NCBI RefSeq assembly: GCF_000202835.1
Contig: NC_015186.1
Location: 310,001 to 374,000 of the forward strand
Source: Acidiphilium multivorum AIU301
Lineage (GTDB): Bacteria > Pseudomonadota > Alphaproteobacteria > Acetobacterales > Acetobacteraceae
Length of the DNA: 64,000 nt
Reading direction: 5' to 3'
Numbering within the stretch: the first letter of the stretch is position 1; every line of letters starts with the position of its first letter. The translations under genes and the position numbers were made by a program. This document shows, one piece after another, positions 8,856-17,536 of this stretch. A model generated the notes under the pieces. It was given only the letters and a program-made list of their open reading frames with translations, ran no database searches and was not told where the DNA came from.

Positions 8856-9614
8856 ATGGCGCAGACGAAGGACTCGGTAGCAGGCTCGATCAGGGAATGG
8901 GTTGTCACTCTCGTCTATGTCGTGGTGATCGCCGTCTTCATCCGCTCATTCCTGTTCGAACCGTTCTTCATTCCCTCGGGCAGCCTGACGCCGACGCTGC
9001 TGCCCGGCGATTTCGTACTCGTGACCAAGTGGAACTATGGCTATTCGCGCTGGTCGTTCCCCTTCGGCGAGCCGGATTTCAAGGGGCGGATCTTCGGCTC
9101 GCTGCCGAAACAGGGGCAGATCGCGGTGTTCGCGCTGCCGCGCGACCCGTCGATCGACTATATCAAAAGGGTAATCGGCGAACCCGGCGACACGGTCCAG
9201 GTGACCGACGGCCAGCTCTACATCAACGGGCGCGAGGTGCCCCGCACCCCGGCCGGCACCTATGTCGAGACGCCACTCGACTCGGGGGAGGGCGTGCCCA
9301 TCAAGGTGCGCCTCTACCGCGAGCACCTGCCGGACGGCGTGACCCATCTGATCGCCAAGGCGACGAATCAGGGGTTCGCCAATAACACGCCCGTCTATCA
9401 CGTCCCGCCCGACCACCTGTTCATGATGGGCGACAACCGCGATTTCTCCGAGGACTCGCGCTATCTCGATGCCGTCGGCTACGTGCCGCTGGCGAATTTC
9501 GTCGGTCGGGCGCGGATCATATGGTTCTCCATCCGGCTCGATCATCCGTGGTGGGAATTCTGGTACTGGCCGGTCGATATCCGCTGGGACCGGCTGTTCA
9601 CGGTCATCCATTGA
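8856..9614 (+). CDS. lepB: Signal peptidase I
   Basis: LepB removes signal peptides from exported proteins at the outer face of the inner membrane. The 252-residue protein has one N-terminal membrane segment at about residues 15-35. The catalytic Ser43 is in PSGSLTPTL and the general base Lys104 in YIKRVIGEPGD; the family box GDNRDFSEDSR is also present. The Ser is followed by Leu where nearly all family members have Met. Two aromatic C-terminal repeats (WWEFWYWP) are unusual but may form a membrane-surface patch. Its stop overlaps the TTG start of rnc. Confidence 0.95.
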   Translation: MAQTKDSVAGSIREWVVTLVYVVVIAVFIRSFLFEPFFIPSGSLTPTLLPGDFVLVTKWNYGYSRWSFPFGEPDFKGRIFGSLPKQGQIAVFALPRDPSIDYIKRVIGEPGDTVQVTDGQLYINGREVPRTPAGTYVETPLDSGEGVPIKVRLYREHLPDGVTHLIAKATNQGFANNTPVYHVPPDHLFMMGDNRDFSEDSRYLDAVGYVPLANFVGRARIIWFSIRLDHPWWEFWYWPVDIRWDRLFTVIH

Positions 9615-10276
9615 GCGAGGCGGCGGAAGCGCTGCTCGGGCATCGCTTCGCGCGACCTGACCTGCTCGCCCAGGCCCTGACCCATCGCTCCGCGGTCGGG
9701 CAGGGTGGTCTCGGGTCGAACGAACGGCTGGAATTCATCGGCGACCGCGTGCTGGGCCTGCTGATCGCCGAATGGCTGATCGAGCGCTTCCCGCATGAGC
9801 GCGAGGGCGGGCTGGGGCCGCGGCTGGCGCATCTCGTCTCCCGCCAGTCGCTGGCGGAAATCGCCGAGCATGGCGGGATTGCCGGGCTGCTGTCGGTCTC
9901 GCCGGGGGAGAGCCGGCGCGGAGTGCGCAACCGCGCGACCGTGCTGGCCGATGCGCTGGAAGCGCTGATCGGCGCGCTCTATCTCGATGGCGGGCTGGAG
10001 CCGGCGCGGCTGTTCATCCGCCGCATCTTCGCGCCCCGGATCGACGGCCAGCCGAGCGCCCCGCCCAAGGACCCGAAGACCGCGCTACAGGAATATGCTC
10101 TGGCGCGCGGGCCGGTTCTGCCGGCCTATGAGCTGGTGGAGCGGACCGGCCCCTCGCACGCGCCGCGCTTTCGCATCCGCGTGACGGTCGCCGGCCGTGC
10201 CGCCGAGGGACTTGCCGGAACCAAGCGCGAGGCGGAGCAGAACGCCGCGCGCGACCTGCTGGAGCAGCTGCAATGA
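9611..10276 (+). CDS. rnc: Ribonuclease III
   Basis: RNase III cleaves double-stranded RNA during rRNA and mRNA processing. The 221-residue protein has the signature NERLEFIGDRVL with catalytic Glu38, Glu41 and Asp45, a second acidic set in LADALEALIG, and a C-terminal double-stranded-RNA-binding domain ending in KREAEQNAARDLLEQ. The start is inferred as TTG at 9611, which overlaps the lepB stop (TTGA). The open frame reaching back into lepB carries no homology. The 3' end overlaps era by ATGA, so lepB-rnc-era form one coupled operon, a conserved arrangement in proteobacteria. Confidence 0.95.
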   Translation: MSEAAEALLGHRFARPDLLAQALTHRSAVGQGGLGSNERLEFIGDRVLGLLIAEWLIERFPHEREGGLGPRLAHLVSRQSLAEIAEHGGIAGLLSVSPGESRRGVRNRATVLADALEALIGALYLDGGLEPARLFIRRIFAPRIDGQPSAPPKDPKTALQEYALARGPVLPAYELVERTGPSHAPRFRIRVTVAGRAAEGLAGTKREAEQNAARDLLEQLQ

Positions 10277-11160
10277 CGACCCGCTGCGGTTATGTCGCCC
10301 TTCTCGGACGGCCGAATGCCGGCAAGTCCACCCTGCTGAACCAGGCGGTCGGCGCCAAGGTGTCGATCGTGACACCCAAGGCGCAGACCACGCGGTTCCG
10401 CATTTCCGGCATCGTCATGCGCGGCGGGGACCAGATCGTGCTGGTCGACACGCCAGGCATCTTCGCGCCGAAGCGGCGGCTCGACCGCGCGATGGTCGCG
10501 GCGGCGTGGGAGGGCGTTGCCGGCGCCGATCTCGCCTGCCTGATCGTCGATGCCGCGAAGGCGGACCCGGACGATCTCGCCGAGCCGATCGAGGCGCTCG
10601 CCGCGACCGGGCGGCCGCGCTGGCTGATCCTCAACAAGATCGACCTGCTGCCGCGCGACAAGCTGCTGCCGCTGGCCGAAACGCTGGCGCGGCAGGGCGG
10701 GTTCGCGGAAGTGTTCATGATCAGCGCGCTGAAGCGCGACGGCGTCGATCGCCTGCTCGACGCGCTGGCCGCGGCGATGCCCGAAGGCCCGCATCTCTAC
10801 CCCGAGGACGAGCTGACCGACCAGACCGAGCGAATGCTCGCCGCCGAGCTGGTGCGCGAGCAGATCTTTCTCCAGCTGCGCGACGAGGTGCCCTACGGCG
10901 CCTCCGTCGAGACCGAGAGTTTCAGCGAACGGAAGGACGGATCGGTGCGGATCGACGTTACCGTCTATGTCGCGCGTGCCGGCCACAAGAAGATCGTGCT
11001 CGGCGAGGGCGGGGCGCGCATCAAGTCGATCGGTTCGCGGGCGCGGCGGGATCTCGAGCGCCAGCTGGAGCGGCGGGTGCACCTGTTTCTCAACGTCAAG
11101 GAACGCCCGGGCTGGGACGAGGAAGCCGCGCGGTTGCGCGCCCTCGGCCTCGACGGTTGA
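10273..11160 (+). CDS. era: GTPase Era, 16S rRNA/30S assembly factor
   Basis: Era binds the 3' end of 16S rRNA and assists 30S subunit maturation. This 295-residue protein has the Era-type G domain with P-loop GRPNAGKST at 12-20, DTPGIF for G3 and NKID for G4. A C-terminal KH domain follows, with VILGEGG-like VLGEGGARIK near residue 238. Length is standard. The ATG overlaps the rnc stop. The gene ends just before a perfect 12-bp hairpin. Confidence 0.96.
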   Translation: MTTRCGYVALLGRPNAGKSTLLNQAVGAKVSIVTPKAQTTRFRISGIVMRGGDQIVLVDTPGIFAPKRRLDRAMVAAAWEGVAGADLACLIVDAAKADPDDLAEPIEALAATGRPRWLILNKIDLLPRDKLLPLAETLARQGGFAEVFMISALKRDGVDRLLDALAAAMPEGPHLYPEDELTDQTERMLAAELVREQIFLQLRDEVPYGASVETESFSERKDGSVRIDVTVYVARAGHKKIVLGEGGARIKSIGSRARRDLERQLERRVHLFLNVKERPGWDEEAARLRALGLDG

Positions 11161-11162
11161 AC

Positions 11163-11190
11163 ACCGGCGCCGGGTTGGCCCGGCGCCGGT
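11163..11190. terminator. Perfect hairpin between convergent era and acyl-CoA dehydrogenase
   Basis: A 12-bp perfect stem, ACCGGCGCCGGG with CCCGGCGCCGGT, encloses a TTGG loop two bases after the era stop. It lies between convergent genes and could stop transcription from both sides. There is no T-tract, so this is a structural inference. Confidence 0.6.
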
Positions 11191-11198
11191 TCAGAACA

Positions 11199-12317
11199 TC
11201 AGGCGGCGAGCCGGCGGCGATGGTGGTCGGCGTTGCCGAACATCGTGTCGATCATGGTCAGCCGCTTGAAATAGTGGCCGGCCTTGTATTCCATCGTCAT
11301 CGCGATGCCGCCATGCAGCTGGATCGCCTGCTGGCCGACGAAGTGCAGCGCCTTGCCCACCCCGGCCTTGGCCAGCGCCATCGCCTTGCCGCGCGCCTCG
11401 GCATCGTCGTCGGCGACCGAGAGGGCGGCGAAGATGGCGAGGCTGCGCGCCTGTTCCAGCGCCACATACATGTCCACCGCGCGGTGCTGCAGCGCCTGGA
11501 AGACGGAAATCGCCACCCCGAACTGCTTGCGCTGCTTCATGTAGTCGACGGTCAGGCCGACCAGGGCCTCCATCGCGCCCACCGCCTCGGCGCAGAGGGC
11601 GGCGATCGTCTCGTCGCGCGCGCGCTCCAGCACCGCGAGATCGCCGATCTGCCGCGCGGCCGGAACCCGCACGCTGGCGAGCGAGATTTCCGCGCCGCGC
11701 AGCAGGTCCTGCATCGGATAGCCGCGGCGGGAGACGCCTTCGGCCTTCGCATCGACCAGGAACAGGCCGATCCCGTCGCGATCGCGCCGGCTGCCGGCAA
11801 GGCGGGCGCTGACGATCAGCCAGTCCGCCGTATCGCCGCCGAGGACCACCGACTTCTCGCCTTCGAGGATGAAATGATCGCCGTCGCGCTTCGCGGTAGT
11901 GGTCACGTCTTCGAGGTCGTGGCGGGAACTGCGCTCGGTATGGGCGACGGCGACGATCGTCTCGCCGGCGGCAAGTGCGGGAATCACCTCGTCCCTCACG
12001 GCCGCGCTTGAGCCGTGGCGCAGGACGGCGCCGGCGAAGACGATCGCGGCGAGATAGGGTTCGAGGGCCAGCGCCTTGCCGATCTCCTCCATGACGATCA
12101 TGGTCTCGACCGGCCCGCCGCCGAAGCCGCCCTGCGCCTCGTCGAAGGGCAGGGCGAGCAGCCCGGCCTCGGCATATTCGGCCCAGACCGCGCGGTCGAA
12201 TCCTTCGGGAAGTTTCGCATAGGCCTTGCGCTTTTCGAAATCGGCGTAGCGGCTGGCGAAAAGCTTGCCGACACTGTCGCGCAGCAGGCGCTGTTCTTCG
12301 GTAAAATCGAAATCCAT
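11199..12317 (-). CDS. Acyl-CoA dehydrogenase, smaller partner
   Basis: This 372-residue protein has the three-part acyl-CoA dehydrogenase fold, oxidising acyl-CoA thioesters to enoyl-CoA with FAD. It starts MDFDFTEEQRLLRDSVGKLF at 12317, ten bases after the preceding dehydrogenase gene. The C-terminal segment reads LHGGIAMTMEYKAGHYFKR and lacks the usual GG-x-x-EI-Q-R end seen in its neighbour. Together with the tandem placement this suggests the non-canonical subunit of a heteromeric enzyme, as known for steroid side-chain dehydrogenases. Substrate unknown. It is the last gene of a minus-strand acyl-CoA operon. Confidence 0.85.
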   Translation of the reverse strand: MDFDFTEEQRLLRDSVGKLFASRYADFEKRKAYAKLPEGFDRAVWAEYAEAGLLALPFDEAQGGFGGGPVETMIVMEEIGKALALEPYLAAIVFAGAVLRHGSSAAVRDEVIPALAAGETIVAVAHTERSSRHDLEDVTTTAKRDGDHFILEGEKSVVLGGDTADWLIVSARLAGSRRDRDGIGLFLVDAKAEGVSRRGYPMQDLLRGAEISLASVRVPAARQIGDLAVLERARDETIAALCAEAVGAMEALVGLTVDYMKQRKQFGVAISVFQALQHRAVDMYVALEQARSLAIFAALSVADDDAEARGKAMALAKAGVGKALHFVGQQAIQLHGGIAMTMEYKAGHYFKRLTMIDTMFGNADHHRRRLAA

Positions 12318-12327
12318 TGTCTTGTCC

Positions 12328-13539
12328 TCAGAACCCCAGGATCGCCTTGGCGATGATGTTGCGCTGGATCTCGTTAGAGCCGCCGTAGATCGAGATCTTC
12401 CGCCAGTTGAAATAGGTCGGCGCCGCCTCGGCCGCGTCGTCCGGCCCGATCGGCATGGCGTTGCCATCGTCATCCGGATCGGTCGAGCCCTGGAACGGCA
12501 TCGCGAGCGGGCCGACGACATCGAGCAGAAGCTCGGTCGTCGCCTGCTGGATTTCCGAACCCTTGATCTTGAGGATCGAGGATTTCGGATCCGGCCGGCC
12601 ATGCTTGCCCGACTTGCGCGCCTCGGCGAGCACGCGGAGCTGGGTGATTTCCAGCGCCTTGAGATCGATCTCGACATCCGCGAGCTTCTCGCGGAACCAG
12701 GGCGCGTCGATCAGCTTCGCGTCGCCGGCCCGCTCGATCGCGGCGAGTTCGCGGATGCGACGCAGGCGCTGCTTCGAGGCGCCGACGCGGGCGATACCGG
12801 TGCGCTCGTTGCCGAGCAGGAACTTCGCGTAGTCCCAGCCCTTGTTTTCCTCGCCGACGAGGTTTTCCGCCGGCACCTTCACCTCGTCGAACCAGACCTC
12901 GTTGACCTCGTGCCCGCCATCGATCAGCTGGATCGGCCGGACGGTGATGCCGGGCGTCTTCATGTCGACAAGGATGAAGGAAATGCCTTGCTGCTTCTTC
13001 TCCGCACCCGGATCGGTGCGGGCGAGGACGAAGATCCAGTCGGCATACTGGGCGAGGGTCGTCCAGGTCTTCTGGCCGTTGATGATGTAGTGATCGCCCT
13101 CGCGGCGGGCCGTGGTCTTGAGGCCGGCAAGATCCGATCCCGCCCCCGGCTCGGAGAAGCCCTGGCACCACCAGATATCGAGGTTGGCCGTCGCCGGCAG
13201 GAATTTCCGCTTCTGCTCGTCATTGCCGAAGGTCGCGATCACCGGGCCGACCATGGAGACGTTGAACGGCAGCGGGCTGGGCGCGGGGGCCGATTGCAAC
13301 TCGTCGAGCAGGATGAATTCCTGCACCGGGCTCCAGTCCTGCCCGCCCCAGGCGCGCGGCCAGTGCGGCACTGCCCAGCCTTTCGCGTTCAGCTTGCGCT
13401 GCCAGTCGACAATGTCCTGCTTGCCGATCTCGCGTCCCTCGATCAGGCGCTTCTGCACATCCCCGGGCAGGTTGTCGCGGATGAAGGCGCGCACCTCGTC
13501 GCGGAACGCGATTTCCTCGGGCGAAAAGCTGAGTTCCAT
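12328..13539 (-). CDS. Acyl-CoA dehydrogenase, canonical partner
   Basis: This 403-residue FAD-dependent acyl-CoA dehydrogenase shows the flavin-contact motif WCQGFSEPGAGSDLAGL near residue 125, the second segment GQKTWTT, and the typical C-terminal GGSNEIQRNIIAKAILGF. An insertion near residue 350 (Asp-rich, DPDDDGNAMPIGPDDA) is unlike short-chain enzymes and resembles FadE26/ChsE-like or cyclohexane-type dehydrogenases. It is translated 10 bases ahead of the smaller dehydrogenase, so the two probably form one complex. Confidence 0.9.
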   Translation of the reverse strand: MELSFSPEEIAFRDEVRAFIRDNLPGDVQKRLIEGREIGKQDIVDWQRKLNAKGWAVPHWPRAWGGQDWSPVQEFILLDELQSAPAPSPLPFNVSMVGPVIATFGNDEQKRKFLPATANLDIWWCQGFSEPGAGSDLAGLKTTARREGDHYIINGQKTWTTLAQYADWIFVLARTDPGAEKKQQGISFILVDMKTPGITVRPIQLIDGGHEVNEVWFDEVKVPAENLVGEENKGWDYAKFLLGNERTGIARVGASKQRLRRIRELAAIERAGDAKLIDAPWFREKLADVEIDLKALEITQLRVLAEARKSGKHGRPDPKSSILKIKGSEIQQATTELLLDVVGPLAMPFQGSTDPDDDGNAMPIGPDDAAEAAPTYFNWRKISIYGGSNEIQRNIIAKAILGF

Positions 13540-13641
13540 GGCGCTCTCCTCAGTTGTTCTCGAAACGGCCGGCGCTGTCCTTGCGGGTGCCGGTGCGGGT
13601 GTCCATCCGCCCGCGCGGGGCGGCGGCGATGGTGGGCGGGA

Positions 13642-15345
13642 TCATGGTGCCGCAGCACCTGAAGCTCTGGCGGAAGCGTGCCGTTCGCGTTCCTCCGCCG
13701 CGAGTTCCTTGCGCGAGAACTTGCCGACAGATGTCTTCGGCAGGGCCTCGCGGAATTCGACGGCGGCGGGGAGTTCGTGCTTGCCGAGCTTGTCGGCGAG
13801 GAAGTCGCGCAGCGACTCGATCGTGAATTCCGCCGCACCCGGCTTCAGCGTTATGAAGGCCTTGGCCGACTGGCCGCGATAGTCGTCCGGCACGCCGACG
13901 ACGATGACCTCGGCGACGTCGGGGTGTTCGTAGATCGCGCTCTCGATCACGGTCGGGTAGACGTTGAAGCCGCCCGAGAGGATCATGTCCTTCTTGCGAT
14001 CGACGAGGAAGACCATGCCGTCCTCGTCGATATAGCCGACATCTCCGGTCAGGAAATGGCCGTCGACGAAACTGCGGGCGGTCTCCTCGGGGTTCTGCCA
14101 GTAGCCGATGAAGGTGTTGGGCGAGCGGATGCGGATTTCGCCGGTTTCGCCATAAGGCAGCACGCGGGACGGATCGTCGAGGGCGACGACGTCGAGCTTG
14201 ATGCCGGGCAGTGGCATGCCGGCGGAGCCGAACTTGAACAGCCCGTCGAGCAGGTTGCCGGTGCCGGCCGAGGCGGTTTCGGTCATGCCCCAGCCGCCGC
14301 CGAGGCGCATGCCGGTCAGCCGCTCGAAACGCTGCCCGATTTCCACCGGCAGCGGCGCGCCGCCCGAGCCCACGAGGCGGAGCGACGAGAGGTCCCGCCG
14401 GTCGAGATCCGGCACGTTGGCGAGCGCGATCCACATCGTCGGCACGCCGGGAAAATAGCTCGCCTTCTTCACCTCGATGTCGCGCAGCGTGGTTTCGGCA
14501 TCGAATTTCAGCCGCAGCAGCAGCGTCGATCCGCGCGAGAGCTGCAACAGGCAGAGCACGACCAGCGCGTAGATATGGAACAGCGGCAGCACGCAGATTG
14601 CGCGGAATTTCTGCCCCGGCGGGAAGCGGTTCTGGCCGTCGAAGAAAGTCGCGTAGATCGCCACCGCCGCCCGCAGCGTCGCGTGCGTGTGCATCGCCCC
14701 CTTGGGCAGGCCGGTGGTGCCGCCGGTATATTGCAGCAGCGCGAGATCGCCCGGCGCGATGGCGGGCGGCTCGAATTCGAACGCCCGCCCCCGCGCGCGC
14801 AGGGCATCGAGCGTCATTACCCGCGGATCGCCGGTCGGGATCGGCGGGTGCGCCATGCCGGGGATCTCGCCGAACGCCGCGTCATCGGCGACGACGAGGC
14901 GCTCGACATGGCCGGCATCCAGCAGTTTCAGCGCCATGCCGAGCATCGCGCCGAGATTGGTCGTCACCAGCGTGCGCGCGCCGGAATCGTGCAGCTTGTG
15001 GGCAAGCTCGCGCTCGGCATCCAGCGGCGAGAGATGCGCGACCACGAGCCCCGCCGTCAGCGCGCCGTAGAAGCAGAACGGATGCGCCGGCACGTTCGGC
15101 AGATAGAGCGCGATACGCTCGCCCTTGGCGTGGCCGAGCGAGGCGAGCCCGGCGGCAACCTCGCCGATGGCGACGCCAAGCTCGGCGAAGCCGGTTTCAC
15201 GATCGCGATATTCCAGTGCGGGCTGGGCGGCGTTTTCGGCGATGCTGCGCGCGATCATGGCCGGGATCGTCTCGGCCGGGATGTCGATATCCCAGCCGAG
15301 ACCGGGCGGATAATTCCGCTCCCACGGGAACGGCCGGGCGTTCAT
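13642..15345 (-). CDS. Acyl-CoA synthetase (AMP-forming ligase)
   Basis: This 567-residue ANL-superfamily enzyme activates a carboxylic acid with ATP and CoA. The AMP-binding signature QYTGGTTGLPKGAMHTH is present, as are GGWGMTET (acyl-adenylate site), the YGETGEIRIRSPN motif and the C-terminal catalytic lysine region KTSVGKFSRKEL. The size and sequence suit medium- to long-chain or branched acids. The start at 15345 overlaps the stop of the upstream fadJ-like gene (ATGA). It lies in the operon fadJ-like, ligase, dehydrogenase pair, a full activation and beta-oxidation set except for a thiolase, which is not seen here. Confidence 0.9.
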   Translation of the reverse strand: MNARPFPWERNYPPGLGWDIDIPAETIPAMIARSIAENAAQPALEYRDRETGFAELGVAIGEVAAGLASLGHAKGERIALYLPNVPAHPFCFYGALTAGLVVAHLSPLDAERELAHKLHDSGARTLVTTNLGAMLGMALKLLDAGHVERLVVADDAAFGEIPGMAHPPIPTGDPRVMTLDALRARGRAFEFEPPAIAPGDLALLQYTGGTTGLPKGAMHTHATLRAAVAIYATFFDGQNRFPPGQKFRAICVLPLFHIYALVVLCLLQLSRGSTLLLRLKFDAETTLRDIEVKKASYFPGVPTMWIALANVPDLDRRDLSSLRLVGSGGAPLPVEIGQRFERLTGMRLGGGWGMTETASAGTGNLLDGLFKFGSAGMPLPGIKLDVVALDDPSRVLPYGETGEIRIRSPNTFIGYWQNPEETARSFVDGHFLTGDVGYIDEDGMVFLVDRKKDMILSGGFNVYPTVIESAIYEHPDVAEVIVVGVPDDYRGQSAKAFITLKPGAAEFTIESLRDFLADKLGKHELPAAVEFREALPKTSVGKFSRKELAAEERERHASARASGAAAP

Positions 15346-17438
15346 GACGCGGCTTTCGCGTCCTGGGCGAAATCCGCGAACCCCTGGCCTGCCGCCGCGA
15401 GGCGGCGCAGCAGGGCGCAGGGGGCGAGCGTCTCGTCGCCCACCGCCTGGGCGTAGTGTTCGAGCCGGGCGGCGATTTCCTTCAGCCCGACGAGGTCGGC
15501 ATGGAAGCACGGCCCGCCGCGCCAGACCGGCCAGCCATACCCGTAGACCCAGACGACATCGACATCGGACGGGCGGATGGCGATGCCTTCCTCGAGGATG
15601 CGGGCTGCCTCGTTGATCATCGGGTAGGTCATGCGTTCGAGGATTTCCTGGTCGGAAATCGCGCGCCGGGTGATGCCGAGCGCTGTCGCCTTTTCACTGA
15701 TCAGCGCCTCGACCTCGGGGTCGGGCGTCGGCACGCGGCTGCCGTTTTCATAGATGTAGTAGCCGCGGCCGGTCTTCTGGCCGAAGCGGCCCATCTCGCA
15801 CAGCGCGTCCGACACCGGTGCCGTGGCGCCGCGATGCTTGCGGATCCGCCAGCCGACATCGAGCCCGGCCAGATCGCCCATGGCGAACGGGCCCATCGGG
15901 AAGCCGAACGCCTTGACCACGGCATCGACCTGCTGCGGCAGCGCGCCTTCCAGCATCAGCCGCTCGCACTCGATGGTGCGGCGCGCCAGCATGCGGTTGC
16001 CGACGAACCCGTCGCAATTGCCGACCACGACCGGCACCTTGCCCAGCGTCTTGCCCACCGCGATGGCGGTGGCGATCGACTGCGCGGAACTCTCCTTGCC
16101 GCGCACGATCTCCAGCAGCTTCATCACGTTGGCCGGCGAGAAGAAATGCATGCCGAGAACGTCGCCCGGCCGCTTCGTCGCGGCGGCGATGGCGTCGACA
16201 TCCAGCGTCGAGGTGTTGGTCGCGAGCAGCGCGCCGGGGCGGGCGATGCCATCGATCCGCGCGAAGACCTCCTTCTTGAGCCCGAGTTCCTCGAACACCG
16301 CCTCGATCACGATATCCGCCTCGGCCATCACGCCCCAGTCGGTGCTGCCGGAGAACAGGGCCATGCGCTTCTCGGTCGTGCCGGCGGGCAGGGCGCCGCG
16401 CTGGACCGAGACGTCGTAGGTGCCGCGCACGCGGTCGAGCCCACGGGACAGCGCCGCCTCGTCGGTCTCGACGATGGTGACCGGGATGCCCGCATTGGCG
16501 AAGTTCATCGCGATGCCGCCGCCCATCGTGCCGCCGCCGATCACCACGGCGCGGCCGATTTTCGCCCCTTTCACCTCGGGGCCGATGCCGGGGATCTTCT
16601 GCGCCTCGCGCTCCGCGAAGAACACATGCCGCTGGGCACGCGACTGGTCGCCGACGACGAGGCGCATGAACGCCTGCTGCTCGGCTCTGGCACCTTCGTC
16701 GAAGGGCAGGGTGAAGGAATTGCGCACGGCTTCGACGCAGGCCGCCGGCGCCTCGACGCCCTTGAGCCGCTTCGTCGCCTCGGCGGCGGCGGCCTCGAAC
16801 GCGCTCGGATCGGCCTTGGCGGCGGCAATTTTGTCGCTCCGGTCGCGCACGCGGACCAGCTTCGCGGGATCGACGGTGTGGGCGAAGTCGATCGCGCCCT
16901 GCACCGGATCGGACACGATCGCGTCGATCAGCCCGTCCGCCAGTGCGGCCTTGGCGCCGATCATCTTCCCGGAGACGATGGCGGCCACCGCCTTTTCCGG
17001 CCCGATCAGCCGCGGCAGACGCTGCGTGCCGCCGGCGCCCGGCAGCAGGCCGAGCTTGACTTCCGGCAGTCCCATCCGGGCCGACTCGACGGCGACGCGA
17101 TAATGGCAGCCGAGTGCCAGTTCCAGCCCGCCGCCGAGCGTGGTGCCGAACAGCGCGGCGATGACGGGCTTGCGGCAGTTGTCGAACCGCTCGATCACCT
17201 CGTGCAGGCCCGGCGCGCGCGGCGGCTTGCCGAATTCGGTGATGTCGGCGCCGGCCGAGAAGGTGCGCCCCTTGCAGGCGAGCACGATGGCGCGGACCGA
17301 GGCATCCGCCTCCGCCGCCGCGAGTTGCTCGACCAGCCCGGCCCGCACGGCATGGCCGAGTGCGTTCACCGGGGGGTTGTCGATCGAGATCACGGCGACG
17401 CCGTTGGCGATTTCGAGCCCGACTTTCTGCTCGCTCAT
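15342..17438 (-). CDS. Enoyl-CoA hydratase / 3-hydroxyacyl-CoA dehydrogenase, bifunctional
   Basis: This 698-residue protein joins two beta-oxidation activities. The N-terminal crotonase domain (about 1-190) has the oxyanion region FSAGADITEFG and the GTTLGGGLELALG and GLPEVKLGLLPGAGG motifs. The NAD-dependent dehydrogenase domain follows, with GGGTMGGGIAMNFA near residue 297 and the catalytic region GMHFFSPANVMKLLEIV. Two C-terminal 3HCDH domains end the protein. Length matches FadJ/peroxisomal-type multifunctional enzymes. The start at 17438 has GGAGGAAAC just upstream. It is the first gene of the minus-strand acyl-CoA operon. Confidence 0.92.
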   Translation of the reverse strand: MSEQKVGLEIANGVAVISIDNPPVNALGHAVRAGLVEQLAAAEADASVRAIVLACKGRTFSAGADITEFGKPPRAPGLHEVIERFDNCRKPVIAALFGTTLGGGLELALGCHYRVAVESARMGLPEVKLGLLPGAGGTQRLPRLIGPEKAVAAIVSGKMIGAKAALADGLIDAIVSDPVQGAIDFAHTVDPAKLVRVRDRSDKIAAAKADPSAFEAAAAEATKRLKGVEAPAACVEAVRNSFTLPFDEGARAEQQAFMRLVVGDQSRAQRHVFFAEREAQKIPGIGPEVKGAKIGRAVVIGGGTMGGGIAMNFANAGIPVTIVETDEAALSRGLDRVRGTYDVSVQRGALPAGTTEKRMALFSGSTDWGVMAEADIVIEAVFEELGLKKEVFARIDGIARPGALLATNTSTLDVDAIAAATKRPGDVLGMHFFSPANVMKLLEIVRGKESSAQSIATAIAVGKTLGKVPVVVGNCDGFVGNRMLARRTIECERLMLEGALPQQVDAVVKAFGFPMGPFAMGDLAGLDVGWRIRKHRGATAPVSDALCEMGRFGQKTGRGYYIYENGSRVPTPDPEVEALISEKATALGITRRAISDQEILERMTYPMINEAARILEEGIAIRPSDVDVVWVYGYGWPVWRGGPCFHADLVGLKEIAARLEHYAQAVGDETLAPCALLRRLAAAGQGFADFAQDAKAAS

Positions 17439-17536
17439 GTTTCCTCCGCTTGGATGGCCGCAGCCTGCACCATTGGTTAAGCGTTTATCGCTTGCGGTCG
17501 GGGGCGATGCAAGACCCCCGGCCCGCCTTCGCGGTG

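Noticed and set aside
13678-17480. Long plus-strand open frames of 592 and 674 residues
   Set aside because: They mirror the CoA ligase and fadJ-like genes on the other strand and show no motif of their own.
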